A stretch of 60,651 bases of DNA, taken from NCBI RefSeq assembly GCF_002086155.1, contig NZ_MVHE01000030.1, forward strand, positions 1 through 60,651, in the 5' to 3' direction. Position 1 is the stretch's first letter. The number at the start of each line of letters is the position of its first letter. Below the pieces are notes generated by a model. It had not been told where the DNA came from and did no database searches. It saw nothing but the letters and a program-made list of their open reading frames with translations. Made by a program: the position numbers and the translations under genes. Below are positions 23,814 to 33,100 of the stretch, piece after piece. Source of the DNA: Mycobacterium angelicum (GTDB lineage Bacteria; Actinomycetota; Actinomycetes; Mycobacteriales; Mycobacteriaceae).

Positions 23814-26800
23814 CTAAGCGTCCAGCTTGGCCAGCACGTCTGCCACCGACGCACCGCCGAGCAGATCGGCCACCTCCAGATCGTGGTCGAACTCGATTTT
23901 GACCTGACGGCGAAACTCCAAGGCCTGCAGGGAATCCAGGCCGATGGCAACCATGGGCACCGTGGTGTCGATCGCCTGAATGCCCTCGACACCGATGGCC
24001 TGGGCCAGTAGCCGCACCAATCGGTGCGGCACGCTCGCCGCCGCGGCGGGGCCCGAATCGGCAGCGGGGACGGCCGCCGAATTCAGTTGCGCCAATAGTG
24101 TTTCGCGGCCACAGGTTTCGAGCACGGCGCGGGCCCGGTCCAAATCGAACGAGGCGACGATCGCGTTCTCGCCAAGGCAGGTCACGTCGACGGCCAGTGC
24201 GTCGGCGGGCCGCATGGGAACGACGCCGAGGCCGCCCAGCATCGCGAGGCCGGAGTCGTCGAGATGGACCTTCCAGTGTCCCCACTGCACCGAAACGCAC
24301 TCCACGCCTACGGATTTCAGTCGGTGGGCCATGGCGTCGAGCATCCGGTTGGCGGCGGCGTAGAGGGCCAGGCCGCGACCGCCGACGGTCGCCGAAATCG
24401 AGGAGCAGAGAATCACCCGGGCGTCGTCGGTGCGGGGGAAGGTTTCCAGCATGCGCGCGATGCCGACGACTTTGGCTTGCAGGGCCTGATCGACGTGTGC
24501 GGCGGTGATGTCGTCCAGTTCGACACCCGAATAGGCCACGGCGGCATGAATTATCAGATCCGCCGGCGTGTCTTGGTGTTGCCGCGCCAGTTCGGCTACC
24601 GTGGCCTGGTCGCTGAGATCGCATTGGGCCACCCGGATCTGGGTCGCCGTGTCCGAACGGAGCCGCTGCAGTCGATCCGCGACGGCTGGGCTTTCTCCCG
24701 ATCGATTCACCAGGGTGATGCGCGGGGTGCCGCGGCTTGCGAAGTGCTCGCAGAATTCGAGCCCGAGCTTGCCGGTCCCGCCGATGATGAGCACATGTTC
24801 GGGATGTTGAGCATCGGGGGATGGCGCGGCTTGCCGCTCGGAGACCCGCTTTACATACAGGCCACCGCCACGTAGTGCCAGCTCGGATTCACCGCGAGTG
24901 TGCAGGGCCGCAACGATTTTGGGCGCGAACTCGGTCGCCGGGCCGGGCGGCAGATCGAGGTGCCGGAATCGCACGCCCGGATACTGCGCGCCGATGCTGC
25001 GGAAGCCCGCGCTGGCCGCCGCGTGCACCAGATCCGGCGGGCCGTCGTCGGCGAGCACCGCCTCACTGCGCACCGTCACCAGCCAGCAGTCGGTCACCGC
25101 GTCGGTAACTCCAGGCCACCAGGCTCGGTCGGCGAAGAACGTCGCGACCTCGTTCGCCGCCGCGGCGGTGTCCAGGTGCGGTGATTGCGGAAGAAGTATG
25201 ACGTAGGTGTCCAGATCGCTGCCGGCGCTGCTGTTTTGGGGGTCGACGAGCTTGGCCGTGGCGCCGAGTTGGCTGGCCGCTGCGCAAAGCGCATCGGCCA
25301 GCTCCGCGCACGCCGTGGTGTGATCGATGATCCCCAGCGCGCGCGGCGCTACCAGCGAGCGTTGCTGCAACCTCACCCATTCCTCGGTGAGGAGCCGTGG
25401 CCTCGTCAAAACTTCGGTGGAGTCCGGCGCCGACACGCAGGGCTCGGCGAATTCGGTACGGCCACGGCGCTGCCCGCCCTGCTCGTAGGGGGCCCAGAGC
25501 TTGATTTCGTTCAGCACCGTGTTGGGGAAGTCCGGCAACGGCAGCGGCGCCGGTCCGTCGGACTCCGTTCGCAGGCAGTCCCACGGGTATTCCAGGTCAT
25601 GCACCGCAAGCTGCGCGAGGTTGCGGCTGAGCTCACCCAGATCGCCGGCCGTCCGGCTGGATGTGCCGACCACCAGGGTCTCGGGTAAGTCCGCCAAGCC
25701 GGCGAGATTCTCTTCGATCGCCAGCTGCAGTGTCGGATGCTCGGCCAGCTCGACGAAGGTGTCGACGCCCAGCGGAATGGCGGCCGCGATCGCCTTATCG
25801 AACCGAACGGTGTTGCGCAGGTTCCAAAACCAGTACTGGTCGACTGGCAGGTCGCCGGTCAGGGGACCGCCGAGGGTTGCGCCGAGGCAGTCGATATCGG
25901 AGTCCAGAAACTTCGGGTTCTCCAGCTCGCGTGCGATCGCGCCGCACACCTTGTCGCCGAGTCCTTGGATCAGACTGGTATGCGCGGGATACCGGACGCG
26001 AATGACGCGGGCGAACGTGCCGCGCTCGGTGAGGATGTCCACGATGCCCTGCACCGTGTCCCGGTCACCTGAGATCCCGGTCATGCCGGGGGAATTGACC
26101 ACCGAGAGCTCGGCCCAGCCCGCGCCTCGCGCGAGCAGGTCCTCACAGGTGTCGCGGTCGGCGGCGACGACGGCCATCGCGTAGTCGCCCGCGTCGAACT
26201 CGTCGGCCGCACGTGCCCGGATTCCGACGACGCGCACCGCATCCGGCAGGGTGATCTTGCCGGCTATGTAGGCGGCTGCGATTTCACCCTGGCTGTGCCC
26301 GACGGTGACGTGTGGCCGCAGACCGAACGACCGCCACATTGCGGCCAGGCCGGCCATCTGGGTGAACAATGCCGGCTGAACGATGCTGGCACTGTCCGGC
26401 GCCGAAAGTTGTTCGTCGAGAAGGTAAGTCAGTGGCGAACCGCCGAGCTGTGTCTGGAACTCGTCGGCGCAGCGATCCACCTCGGTCCGGAAGGCCGGAA
26501 CCGACTCGTAATAGAGCCGGCCCATCCCGGGCCGCTGGCTGCCCTGGCCGGGAAACACGCAAGCGTGCCGGCGGGCGGTGGCTGCGCTGCCGGTGCGCAC
26601 CACCGAGGGGTGGTCTCGCTCGTCGGCAACCGCTTGCAGGGCGCTGATCAAGTCCTCGTGGCCAGCCACCATGGCCAGGGCGCGGTACCGGCGGGCGACC
26701 CGCGTGCGGAACAACATTGTCGCGATGGCCTGGGCGGTGGCCTCGGGATGGCCGGCGGCGTAGGAAAGTACGGCCGCGGCCTCGTTGCGCACCAGTTCGG

Positions 26801-26861
26801 CGTTGTCCGACGACAGCAGCACCGGGATAGTGCCGTCGGGGAGCCGGTAGGTAACTGTCAC
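23814..26861 (-). CDS. mbtD: Polyketide synthase MbtD (AT-KR-ACP)
   Basis: A 1015-residue PKS working with MbtC. The order is: an N-terminal linker; AT with VFPGQGSQRPGM and the nucleophile VGHSQGEIAAAY (Ser near residue 190); an atypical middle region; KR with LIIGGTGKLGLEF near residue 692 and LCSSISATVGGRGLALYAAANRML; and ACP with AIGLDSLQALEF (phosphopantetheine Ser near 976). With the KS of MbtC it extends the chain by a beta-hydroxyacyl unit, which links the two hydroxylysines in mycobactin- and nocobactin-type siderophores. Its ATG overlaps the mbtC stop (ATGA). The length matches M. tuberculosis MbtD (1004). Confidence 0.92.
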   Translation of the reverse strand: MTVTYRLPDGTIPVLLSSDNAELVRNEAAAVLSYAAGHPEATAQAIATMLFRTRVARRYRALAMVAGHEDLISALQAVADERDHPSVVRTGSAATARRHACVFPGQGSQRPGMGRLYYESVPAFRTEVDRCADEFQTQLGGSPLTYLLDEQLSAPDSASIVQPALFTQMAGLAAMWRSFGLRPHVTVGHSQGEIAAAYIAGKITLPDAVRVVGIRARAADEFDAGDYAMAVVAADRDTCEDLLARGAGWAELSVVNSPGMTGISGDRDTVQGIVDILTERGTFARVIRVRYPAHTSLIQGLGDKVCGAIARELENPKFLDSDIDCLGATLGGPLTGDLPVDQYWFWNLRNTVRFDKAIAAAIPLGVDTFVELAEHPTLQLAIEENLAGLADLPETLVVGTSSRTAGDLGELSRNLAQLAVHDLEYPWDCLRTESDGPAPLPLPDFPNTVLNEIKLWAPYEQGGQRRGRTEFAEPCVSAPDSTEVLTRPRLLTEEWVRLQQRSLVAPRALGIIDHTTACAELADALCAAASQLGATAKLVDPQNSSAGSDLDTYVILLPQSPHLDTAAAANEVATFFADRAWWPGVTDAVTDCWLVTVRSEAVLADDGPPDLVHAAASAGFRSIGAQYPGVRFRHLDLPPGPATEFAPKIVAALHTRGESELALRGGGLYVKRVSERQAAPSPDAQHPEHVLIIGGTGKLGLEFCEHFASRGTPRITLVNRSGESPAVADRLQRLRSDTATQIRVAQCDLSDQATVAELARQHQDTPADLIIHAAVAYSGVELDDITAAHVDQALQAKVVGIARMLETFPRTDDARVILCSSISATVGGRGLALYAAANRMLDAMAHRLKSVGVECVSVQWGHWKVHLDDSGLAMLGGLGVVPMRPADALAVDVTCLGENAIVASFDLDRARAVLETCGRETLLAQLNSAAVPAADSGPAAAASVPHRLVRLLAQAIGVEGIQAIDTTVPMVAIGLDSLQALEFRRQVKIEFDHDLEVADLLGGASVADVLAKLDA

Positions 26862-28189
26862 TCGACTCGCTCCTCGGAACCGGCGGGCATGGCAATGATC
26901 GCGTGCGCATTGGCGCCGCCCGCGCCGAACGACGAGGCGGCGCCGTAGCGGATCCCGTTTTTGGGTTCCCAGGGGTGCAGCTTGGTGGCCAGCCGTAGGC
27001 CGGTCAGATCCCAGTCGAGCTTCTTGGTTGGGTTGTCCGAGAACAGAGTTGGCGGGATGTGGCCGTGTTGACCGGCGAGCAGTAGTTTTATCAGCCCGAG
27101 CATTCCGGATGCGGCTTGGGAATGGCCGGCGTTGGACTTGATCGATCCCAGTAGCGCTTCGGATCCGCCGGCGCCGTACGTCTTGAACAGCGCCACCAAT
27201 TCCATTGGGTCGCCGGCAAGGGTTGCGGTGCCGTGTCCTTCGATCATGCCCACGTCCGCCGGGTCGATTTCGGCCACCTCGAGTGTCTTGCGGACCAGTT
27301 GTTCCTGCGCGCGGATGCGGGGCACCAGAATCGGCTTGCCTTTGCCGTTGTGGTTGGTGCGAATGGCCAGGATTCGGCCCAGGATTCGGTGTCCCAGTCG
27401 CCGGGCTCGTGACTCACGTTCGACCAGCACCGCTCCGGCGCCCTCGCCCCAGACCGTGCCGGTCGCGTCGTCGGAGTAGGCGCGGCAGTGCCCGTCGTCG
27501 GAAAGGGCATTGAGCCGGGCGAATTCATAGAAGGCCGACGGTGCACCGAGAACACATACGCCGCCGGCGATGGCCCATTCGCACTCGTCCAGCGCAATTG
27601 CGGTGGCGGCCAGGTGCAGTGCGGTCAGCGACGACGCGCACGCGGTATCAACCGATATCGATGGGCCGGTCAGTCCCAGGAAGTGCGAGATGCGGCCGGC
27701 GCCGCCAAGTTGACCCATGCCGACGGTTCGGTGACCGGTATAGGCATCGGCCACCGCGGCGCGGGTTCCGTACTCCGACATGGACATTCCGATGAAACAG
27801 CCGGCCTCCTCGCCCTCGACCCCGCCCGGGTTGACGCCGGCGTTTTCCAGCGCCTGCCACGCCACTCGCATCGCAACGCGTTGCTGGGGGTGCATCACGA
27901 GGGCCTCGCGGGGGGTGATGCCGAAGAAGTGTGGGTCGAATACCGTTGCGCTGTCCATGAATCCGCCCGCATCGGGCACCTGTCCCCAGCCGTCCAACTC
28001 CGAAACCGACAGCAGGTCGTCGACCGGCCAGTTGCGGTCCCGGGGGAACGGTGAGAGCAACTCCCGCGATTCGGCGAGCGCCGACCACAATTGCGCCGGC
28101 GTGCCGATTCCGCCCGGAGCTTCGACGGCCATCCCGGAAATGACGATCGGATCGCTGGATGGCGCCAGCGTGGCACCGTATCTGCTCAC
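26858..28189 (-). CDS. mbtC: Ketosynthase MbtC
   Basis: 443 residues from GTG 28189, which forms GTGA with the mbtT stop. It is a single KS domain: active-site DTACASSLTALHLAA (Cys near residue 183), the first His in IEGHGTATLAGDP (GHGTAT instead of the common AHGTGT) and the second in KSNAGHSQAASG. It has no AT or ACP of its own and must use those of MbtD. The size equals M. tuberculosis MbtC (444). The frame is open 70 codons upstream, but that part is Arg-rich out-of-frame noise from mbtT. Confidence 0.92.
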   Translation of the reverse strand: MSRYGATLAPSSDPIVISGMAVEAPGGIGTPAQLWSALAESRELLSPFPRDRNWPVDDLLSVSELDGWGQVPDAGGFMDSATVFDPHFFGITPREALVMHPQQRVAMRVAWQALENAGVNPGGVEGEEAGCFIGMSMSEYGTRAAVADAYTGHRTVGMGQLGGAGRISHFLGLTGPSISVDTACASSLTALHLAATAIALDECEWAIAGGVCVLGAPSAFYEFARLNALSDDGHCRAYSDDATGTVWGEGAGAVLVERESRARRLGHRILGRILAIRTNHNGKGKPILVPRIRAQEQLVRKTLEVAEIDPADVGMIEGHGTATLAGDPMELVALFKTYGAGGSEALLGSIKSNAGHSQAASGMLGLIKLLLAGQHGHIPPTLFSDNPTKKLDWDLTGLRLATKLHPWEPKNGIRYGAASSFGAGGANAHAIIAMPAGSEERVE

Positions 28190-28944
28190 GCTGTTTGCCC
28201 GCAGCGCGCGTAGGACGCGACCAAGTCGGCAACGGCGTCGAGGTGATCGTTCAAGTAGAAGTGTCCGCCGTCGAACATGGTGACTTCGAGGGCGCTGGTG
28301 TGTTTGCCCCAGCCGTAGAGATCGGCCAGGGTGACGATCGGGTCTTCGTCGCCGCCGAGCGCCAGAATGGGCGCGGCTATCTTGACGTCCTCGTCGCACA
28401 AGTAGGTGTCACAGGCGTGATAGTCGGCCTTGATCACCGGAAGTGCCAGCTTCATCAGCTCGCGGTTGCTGAACACATCCGCGGTGGTGCCTTCCAGCGC
28501 TGCCAGATAATCCAGGATTTCGTCGTCATCCTTTGGGTGCGGTGGTTTAGCCGACGAATTGCTCGGGGCCACCGACGCCGAGACATTCAGTCGCCCGACT
28601 TTGATTCCCCGGGCCTCGGCGAGCCGGACGAACTCGAAGGCCACCCAACCGCCCATGCTGTGGCCGAACGCGAAGAGCGGAAGCCCGCGATTGTGGGGCG
28701 AGTCCGCGAACTCCGCGAGTGCTCCTTCGGCGATCGCGGGCAACTCAGTGAGCGGCGTTTCGGCGGCGCGGTCCTGGCGGCCGGGAAACTGGAAAACGAG
28801 GACGGTGAACTTCTTACTCAAGACTTTGGACAGGTTGCGATAGGCCGACGCGCCGGCCCCGGCATGCGGAAAGACCAGCAGAAGCGGGTTGTCGGGCGAA
28901 TCGGGTTTGTGGAACTCCCTGATCCACCCCAGTGGGCGCCGCAT
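28186..28944 (-). CDS. mbtT: Type II thioesterase (MbtT/NbtT-like)
   Basis: 252 residues from ATG 28944 (AAAGG 11 bases upstream); the in-frame ATG at 28989 is less likely. It is an alpha/beta-hydrolase type II thioesterase: LLVFPHAGAGASAYRNL at the oxyanion hole, FAFGHSMGGWVAFEF with the nucleophilic Ser, and FDGGHFYLNDH with the catalytic His. These enzymes clear stalled or mis-primed carrier proteins of NRPS/PKS lines. It is first in mbtT-mbtC-mbtD with 4-base overlaps. MbtB here has no thioesterase domain, so this protein may be more important than usual; that is inference. Confidence 0.88.
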   Translation of the reverse strand: MRRPLGWIREFHKPDSPDNPLLLVFPHAGAGASAYRNLSKVLSKKFTVLVFQFPGRQDRAAETPLTELPAIAEGALAEFADSPHNRGLPLFAFGHSMGGWVAFEFVRLAEARGIKVGRLNVSASVAPSNSSAKPPHPKDDDEILDYLAALEGTTADVFSNRELMKLALPVIKADYHACDTYLCDEDVKIAAPILALGGDEDPIVTLADLYGWGKHTSALEVTMFDGGHFYLNDHLDAVADLVASYARCGQTA

Positions 28945-29030
28945 GCACAGATACCTTTCGATTTCCCAGTGGCCCGTATGTGCCGGCATCAGCTCAGCAG
29001 GCGCCGCAACAGCCGCAAAAGCTATGCAAC

Positions 29031-29049
29031 TTAGCGAAGGCTAACATAA
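29031..29049. promoter_or_regulatory. IdeR iron box between mbtT and the formyltransferase gene
   Basis: TTAGCGAAGGCTAACATAA matches 15 of 19 consensus positions. It overlaps CATAAT (29045-29050), a good -10 for the plus-strand operon whose first ATG is at 29140. It is also 87 bases upstream of mbtT on the other strand, so both large operons can be iron-repressed from here. Confidence 0.85.
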
Positions 29050-29139
29050 TCTGCTGGACTAGGGACCGGTACCGCGCCGGCGAGGGCCGGCCGCCCGGTC
29101 CAGCGTGGTCAACCGTCGAAATTAAGGGGTCACTGCCTG

Positions 29140-30078
29140 ATGCGCGTCGTCTCGTTCGGTTTCCAAACTTGGGGACGGAAGACCCTGCAAGCGTTGCTCG
29201 ACCTGAATCATGAGGTGGTGCTCGCGGTCACCCACCCGGCCAGTGAACAGTCCTACAAAGCCATCTTCTCGGCATCGGTTGAGGAGCTTGCGCTCGAGCG
29301 CGGTATCGCGGTGCATATCACCGAACGTGTGGACTCCGCCACCATCGACGTAGTCAAGCGGTCGGAACCCGATGTCATCGTCGTCAACAGCTGGTATACC
29401 TGGATGCCGCCGGAGCTGTACAACCTGCCGCCACACGGCACGCTGAACCTGCATGATTCGCTGCTGCCGAAATTCACCGGCTTCTCTCCGGTGTTGTGGG
29501 CGCTGATCAGCGGCGAGACCGAATTCGGGTTGACCATCCACCGCATGGACGACGGCCTGGACACCGGAGACATTTTGGTTCAGCGGCGCCTGCCGATCGG
29601 ACCCAGCGCGACCGGCACCGAGTTGGTCGAGCAAGGGATGGAGTTGATTCCCGGTGCGTTGCGGGATGCGCTGCACGCCCTGGAAACCGGAACGGCGGTC
29701 TGGCGGCCGCAGAACAAGGCCGAACGGACCTACTTCCACAAGCGTGCGCAACGCGACAGCCTGATCGATTGGAATTGGCCGGCCGAAGATCTCGAACGTT
29801 TCGTGCGGGCACTATCTGACCCCTACCCTCGAGCGTTCGCGTATTACCGAGGCGAACGCATCGAGGTGCTTGAAGCGGTGGTGTCGCAGGCCCGTTACGG
29901 TGGCACGCCGGGCCGGGTGATCGTGCAGGAAGGGGGCGGTGCGGTGGTGTCCGGGCCGCAAACCTATCGCGGCGGTAACCATGCGCTGGTGATTCTTCGC
30001 ATCCGTACCGCCGACGGCGTCGAGCATCGCGGAGACCAGTTCTTTCTGCGCGGCGGCTATTTGACCAGCCAGAGTTGA
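29140..30078 (+). CDS. Formyltransferase (Fmt/ArnA-type), proposed N6-hydroxylysine formyltransferase
   Basis: A 312-residue formyl-THF-dependent transferase. The catalytic triad region is LNLHDSLLPKFTGFSP with Asn and His, and the Asp is in MDDGLDTGDILVQRR. A C-terminal OB-like domain (ERIEVLEAVVS...GTPGRVIV) follows, as in Fmt. It is far too diverged from housekeeping Fmt in context: it is the first gene of an iron-boxed siderophore operon, with AAGGGG before the ATG. Siderophore formyltransferases are known for exochelin (FxbA) and rhodochelin. In nocobactin-type molecules one hydroxylysine carries N-formyl. I infer that it formylates N6-hydroxylysine. It is absent from the M. tuberculosis mbt cluster. 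Confidence 0.85.
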   Translation: MRVVSFGFQTWGRKTLQALLDLNHEVVLAVTHPASEQSYKAIFSASVEELALERGIAVHITERVDSATIDVVKRSEPDVIVVNSWYTWMPPELYNLPPHGTLNLHDSLLPKFTGFSPVLWALISGETEFGLTIHRMDDGLDTGDILVQRRLPIGPSATGTELVEQGMELIPGALRDALHALETGTAVWRPQNKAERTYFHKRAQRDSLIDWNWPAEDLERFVRALSDPYPRAFAYYRGERIEVLEAVVSQARYGGTPGRVIVQEGGGAVVSGPQTYRGGNHALVILRIRTADGVEHRGDQFFLRGGYLTSQS

Positions 30079-30108
30079 ACCGGCGAACCTTAGGAGTGAA
30101 GACAAGCG

Positions 30109-33100
30109 ATGATTGACGACGCGAGGACCGTGCAGGAACGCCGTCGCGAGTTGCTGCGTCGACGCATCGCCGAAAGCGGCTTAGCGGCAAAGCAAACGGT
30201 GTCGATGCCAAGGGTGCGCGCCGGTGAGCGTTACCCGCTGTCGGCAGGCCAGCGCCGGATGTGGTTCCTGCAGACGATGGACCCGGCGGACGCAACCCTG
30301 AACATCTGTGTTGCCTATCAGTTGACCGGTGCCCTGGACGAGGCACGGCTACGAGCCGCTTTCGGTGCTTTCGTCGAGCGCCACGCCGTTTTGCGTACCA
30401 CCTATGGCGTAGACAGCGAGGGTGAGCCCTATCAGATTTATAGCGATGATGCCGAAATCATTTGGAATACAAATGATTTGACCGAATGGCCCGAACTCGG
30501 GCGGAATCTGCGAATCGAGTCGCTGGCGCGCGAGGAGTTCGGCAAACCGGTCAATCTCACCAGCGAACTCCCGTTGCGCGTTACGCTGATCCGCACCGGC
30601 GCAGGCGAATTCGTGCTGCTTCTGGTGGTGCATCACATCGCGTGGGACGAAGAATGCTGGGAGGTATTCTTCGGCGAGCTCAGCGCCGCGTACAACGGTC
30701 AGGATCTGAGTGCACCGGCTCCGCAATTCGTCGCGGTCGAGGTGATGGAAAGCGCGGTGGAGCCCAGCATCTCCGACGTCGGCTACTGGGCTGACCGGTT
30801 GCGTCCGCCACCCGAACCGCTGGAGCTCCCGGGTGCGCGGGCCGCGCATCCGTCCAGGCGCTCCGAACGGCGCACGCATGCGCTGCCCGCCGAGCTTTAT
30901 CGCCGCGTCGAGGATTTCGCCCGCGCTAGTTCGGCCTCACCGTTGATGGTGCTGCTGGCTGCCTTCGGGGTGCTGGTGCGCCGCTACACCGGCGCAACGG
31001 ATTTCCTCGTCTCCGTGCCGGTGACCGAGCGCAGCGCCGCGGCCGACGGCGCAATCGGCTATTTCGGCAATACGCTGTTGCTGCGGATCACCACGCGATC
31101 CGGGGACACCTTCACCTCGTTCGTCGCAGGGGTGCGCGAAATCTGCCTCGACGGCTTCGCCCATCAGTCGGTCGGCATCGATCGGGTGATACGCGAGATC
31201 AACCCGGAGCGAATGGGCCACGACGGCATGGACGAGCTCGTCCGGCTGGGCTTCAGTATGCGCAAGAGCGCCAACGGCTTCGCGTTGGACGGCATCACCG
31301 TGCGCCAGCTGCGATTGGGCGCGGTAACCGCGGACCTTCCGCTTGCGCTTGCGATCGTGGTGGAACCCGAGGGTGCATTCGTCGAATTCGATCACCAGAT
31401 CGACGTGCTGAGCGGCGAACTCGCCGATCAAATGCGGACGCATTACTTACAGCTACTCGACAGCGCGCTGGCCGACCCCCAACATCGTCTCGTCAACCTG
31501 GACATGCTGGGCGCCGGCGAGCGGAAAAGCGTTCTGGCGCAGTCGCATGGCGAACTCGTCGCCGCTTCGCCCACCACCATGGTGGCGCTGCTCGAAGCCG
31601 CCGCCGCCGGCGCGCCCGACGCGGTCGCGCTGGTCTCCGAGACGACCGAGCTGACCTATGCCGAATTGCACGGTCGCGCAAACCGTTTGGCGCGCTGGTT
31701 GATCGGACAGGGCTTCGGTGCCGACGACATCATCGGCCTGCGCATGAGCACGTCGATCGAGTTCATCGTCGCGATGCTCGCCGTACTCAAGGCAGGCGCG
31801 GCCTACCTGCCGATCGACCCGGCGTACCCCGGCGATCGCATCGAATACCTCGTTAGCGACGCCCGGCCGAAGGCGGTTCTCGGCCACCACGAACTCGATG
31901 CCGCCGAACGAAGCGCCGCGCAGCTCTCGGATGGCGCGCTCACCGACTCCGATCGGCTATCCCCGTTGCGTCCCGAGCAATTGGCCTATGTCATCTACAC
32001 CTCAGGGTCCACTGGCCAGCCCAAGGGCGTGGCGGTCTCACACCAGGCGATCGCCGAACACGTCGAGGGCTTCACCGCCGAGTGGAGCATGACCGCCGAG
32101 GACCGGTTGCTGCAATCGTCGTCGGTGAGCTTCGATGCCTCGCTGTTGGACATCTTCGTCACGTTATCGCTTGGGGCGCAGCTGATTGTGCCCAAAGCGG
32201 GCAAAGGCGGAGTGTTCAGTGACATCGCCTATCTGGCCGATCTGATCAGCCGCCACGAGGTCACCGTGCTCCACATGGTCCCGTCGATGCTGAGCACTCT
32301 GCTGATGCTGCCGCAAGTCAAAGAATGGCGGCAGCTGCGGCACGTGCCGGTGGGTGGCGAAGCGCTGCCCGGAGAGATCGCCGACAAGTTCTCCGGCTAT
32401 TTCGACGCGAAGTTGCGTAATCACTACGGCCCGACCGAGGCCGTCGTGTGCTCCACCCACATGTCGGTAACGGGCTCGCACGGCTCGCGGGTGGTACCGA
32501 TCGGCGTGCCGAACCGCAACGTCTATGCCTATGTGCTGGATCAGGAGCTGCAGCCGGTACCCGCGGAAGTGATCGGTGAGCTGTATCTGGGTGGCGCTCA
32601 GTTGGCGCGCGGCTACCTGGGCCGCCCGGCGCTGACCGCACAGCGATTCATCGCCGACCCATTCCTTCCTGGCATGCGGCTATACCGGACCGGAGACCTG
32701 GTGCGCCGCAACGTCTCTGGTGAGCTGGAATTCGTCGGTCGAGCCGACGAACAGGTCAAGATCCGCGGCTACCGGATCGAGCCGGGCGAAATCGAATCCG
32801 TGATCGCGATGCATCCGGCGGTCGCGCACTGTCTCGTCGTCCCGGAAGACACCGCGGCCGGACCCATACTCGCCGCTTACATCGTGCCCGTCACGAACGC
32901 CGAAACCGCCTTCACGGAACTGGAACTCGACGAGATCCGCGGACACGCCGCGTCGGTGTTGCCGGATTACATGGTGCCCGGGGCGTACGCGGTGATCCCC
33001 GAAATCCCGCTGACGGTGAGCGGAAAGCTGGACCGGCGCGCACTGCCCGCGCCGACCCATATCGCGGCGCATCAATACCGGGAACCGGTGACAGCCACCG

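Noticed and set aside
28190..28399. Longer MbtC start
   Set aside because: The extra ~70 residues are Arg-rich and antisense-like with respect to ketosynthase families; GTG 28189 overlaps the mbtT stop as expected for coupling.
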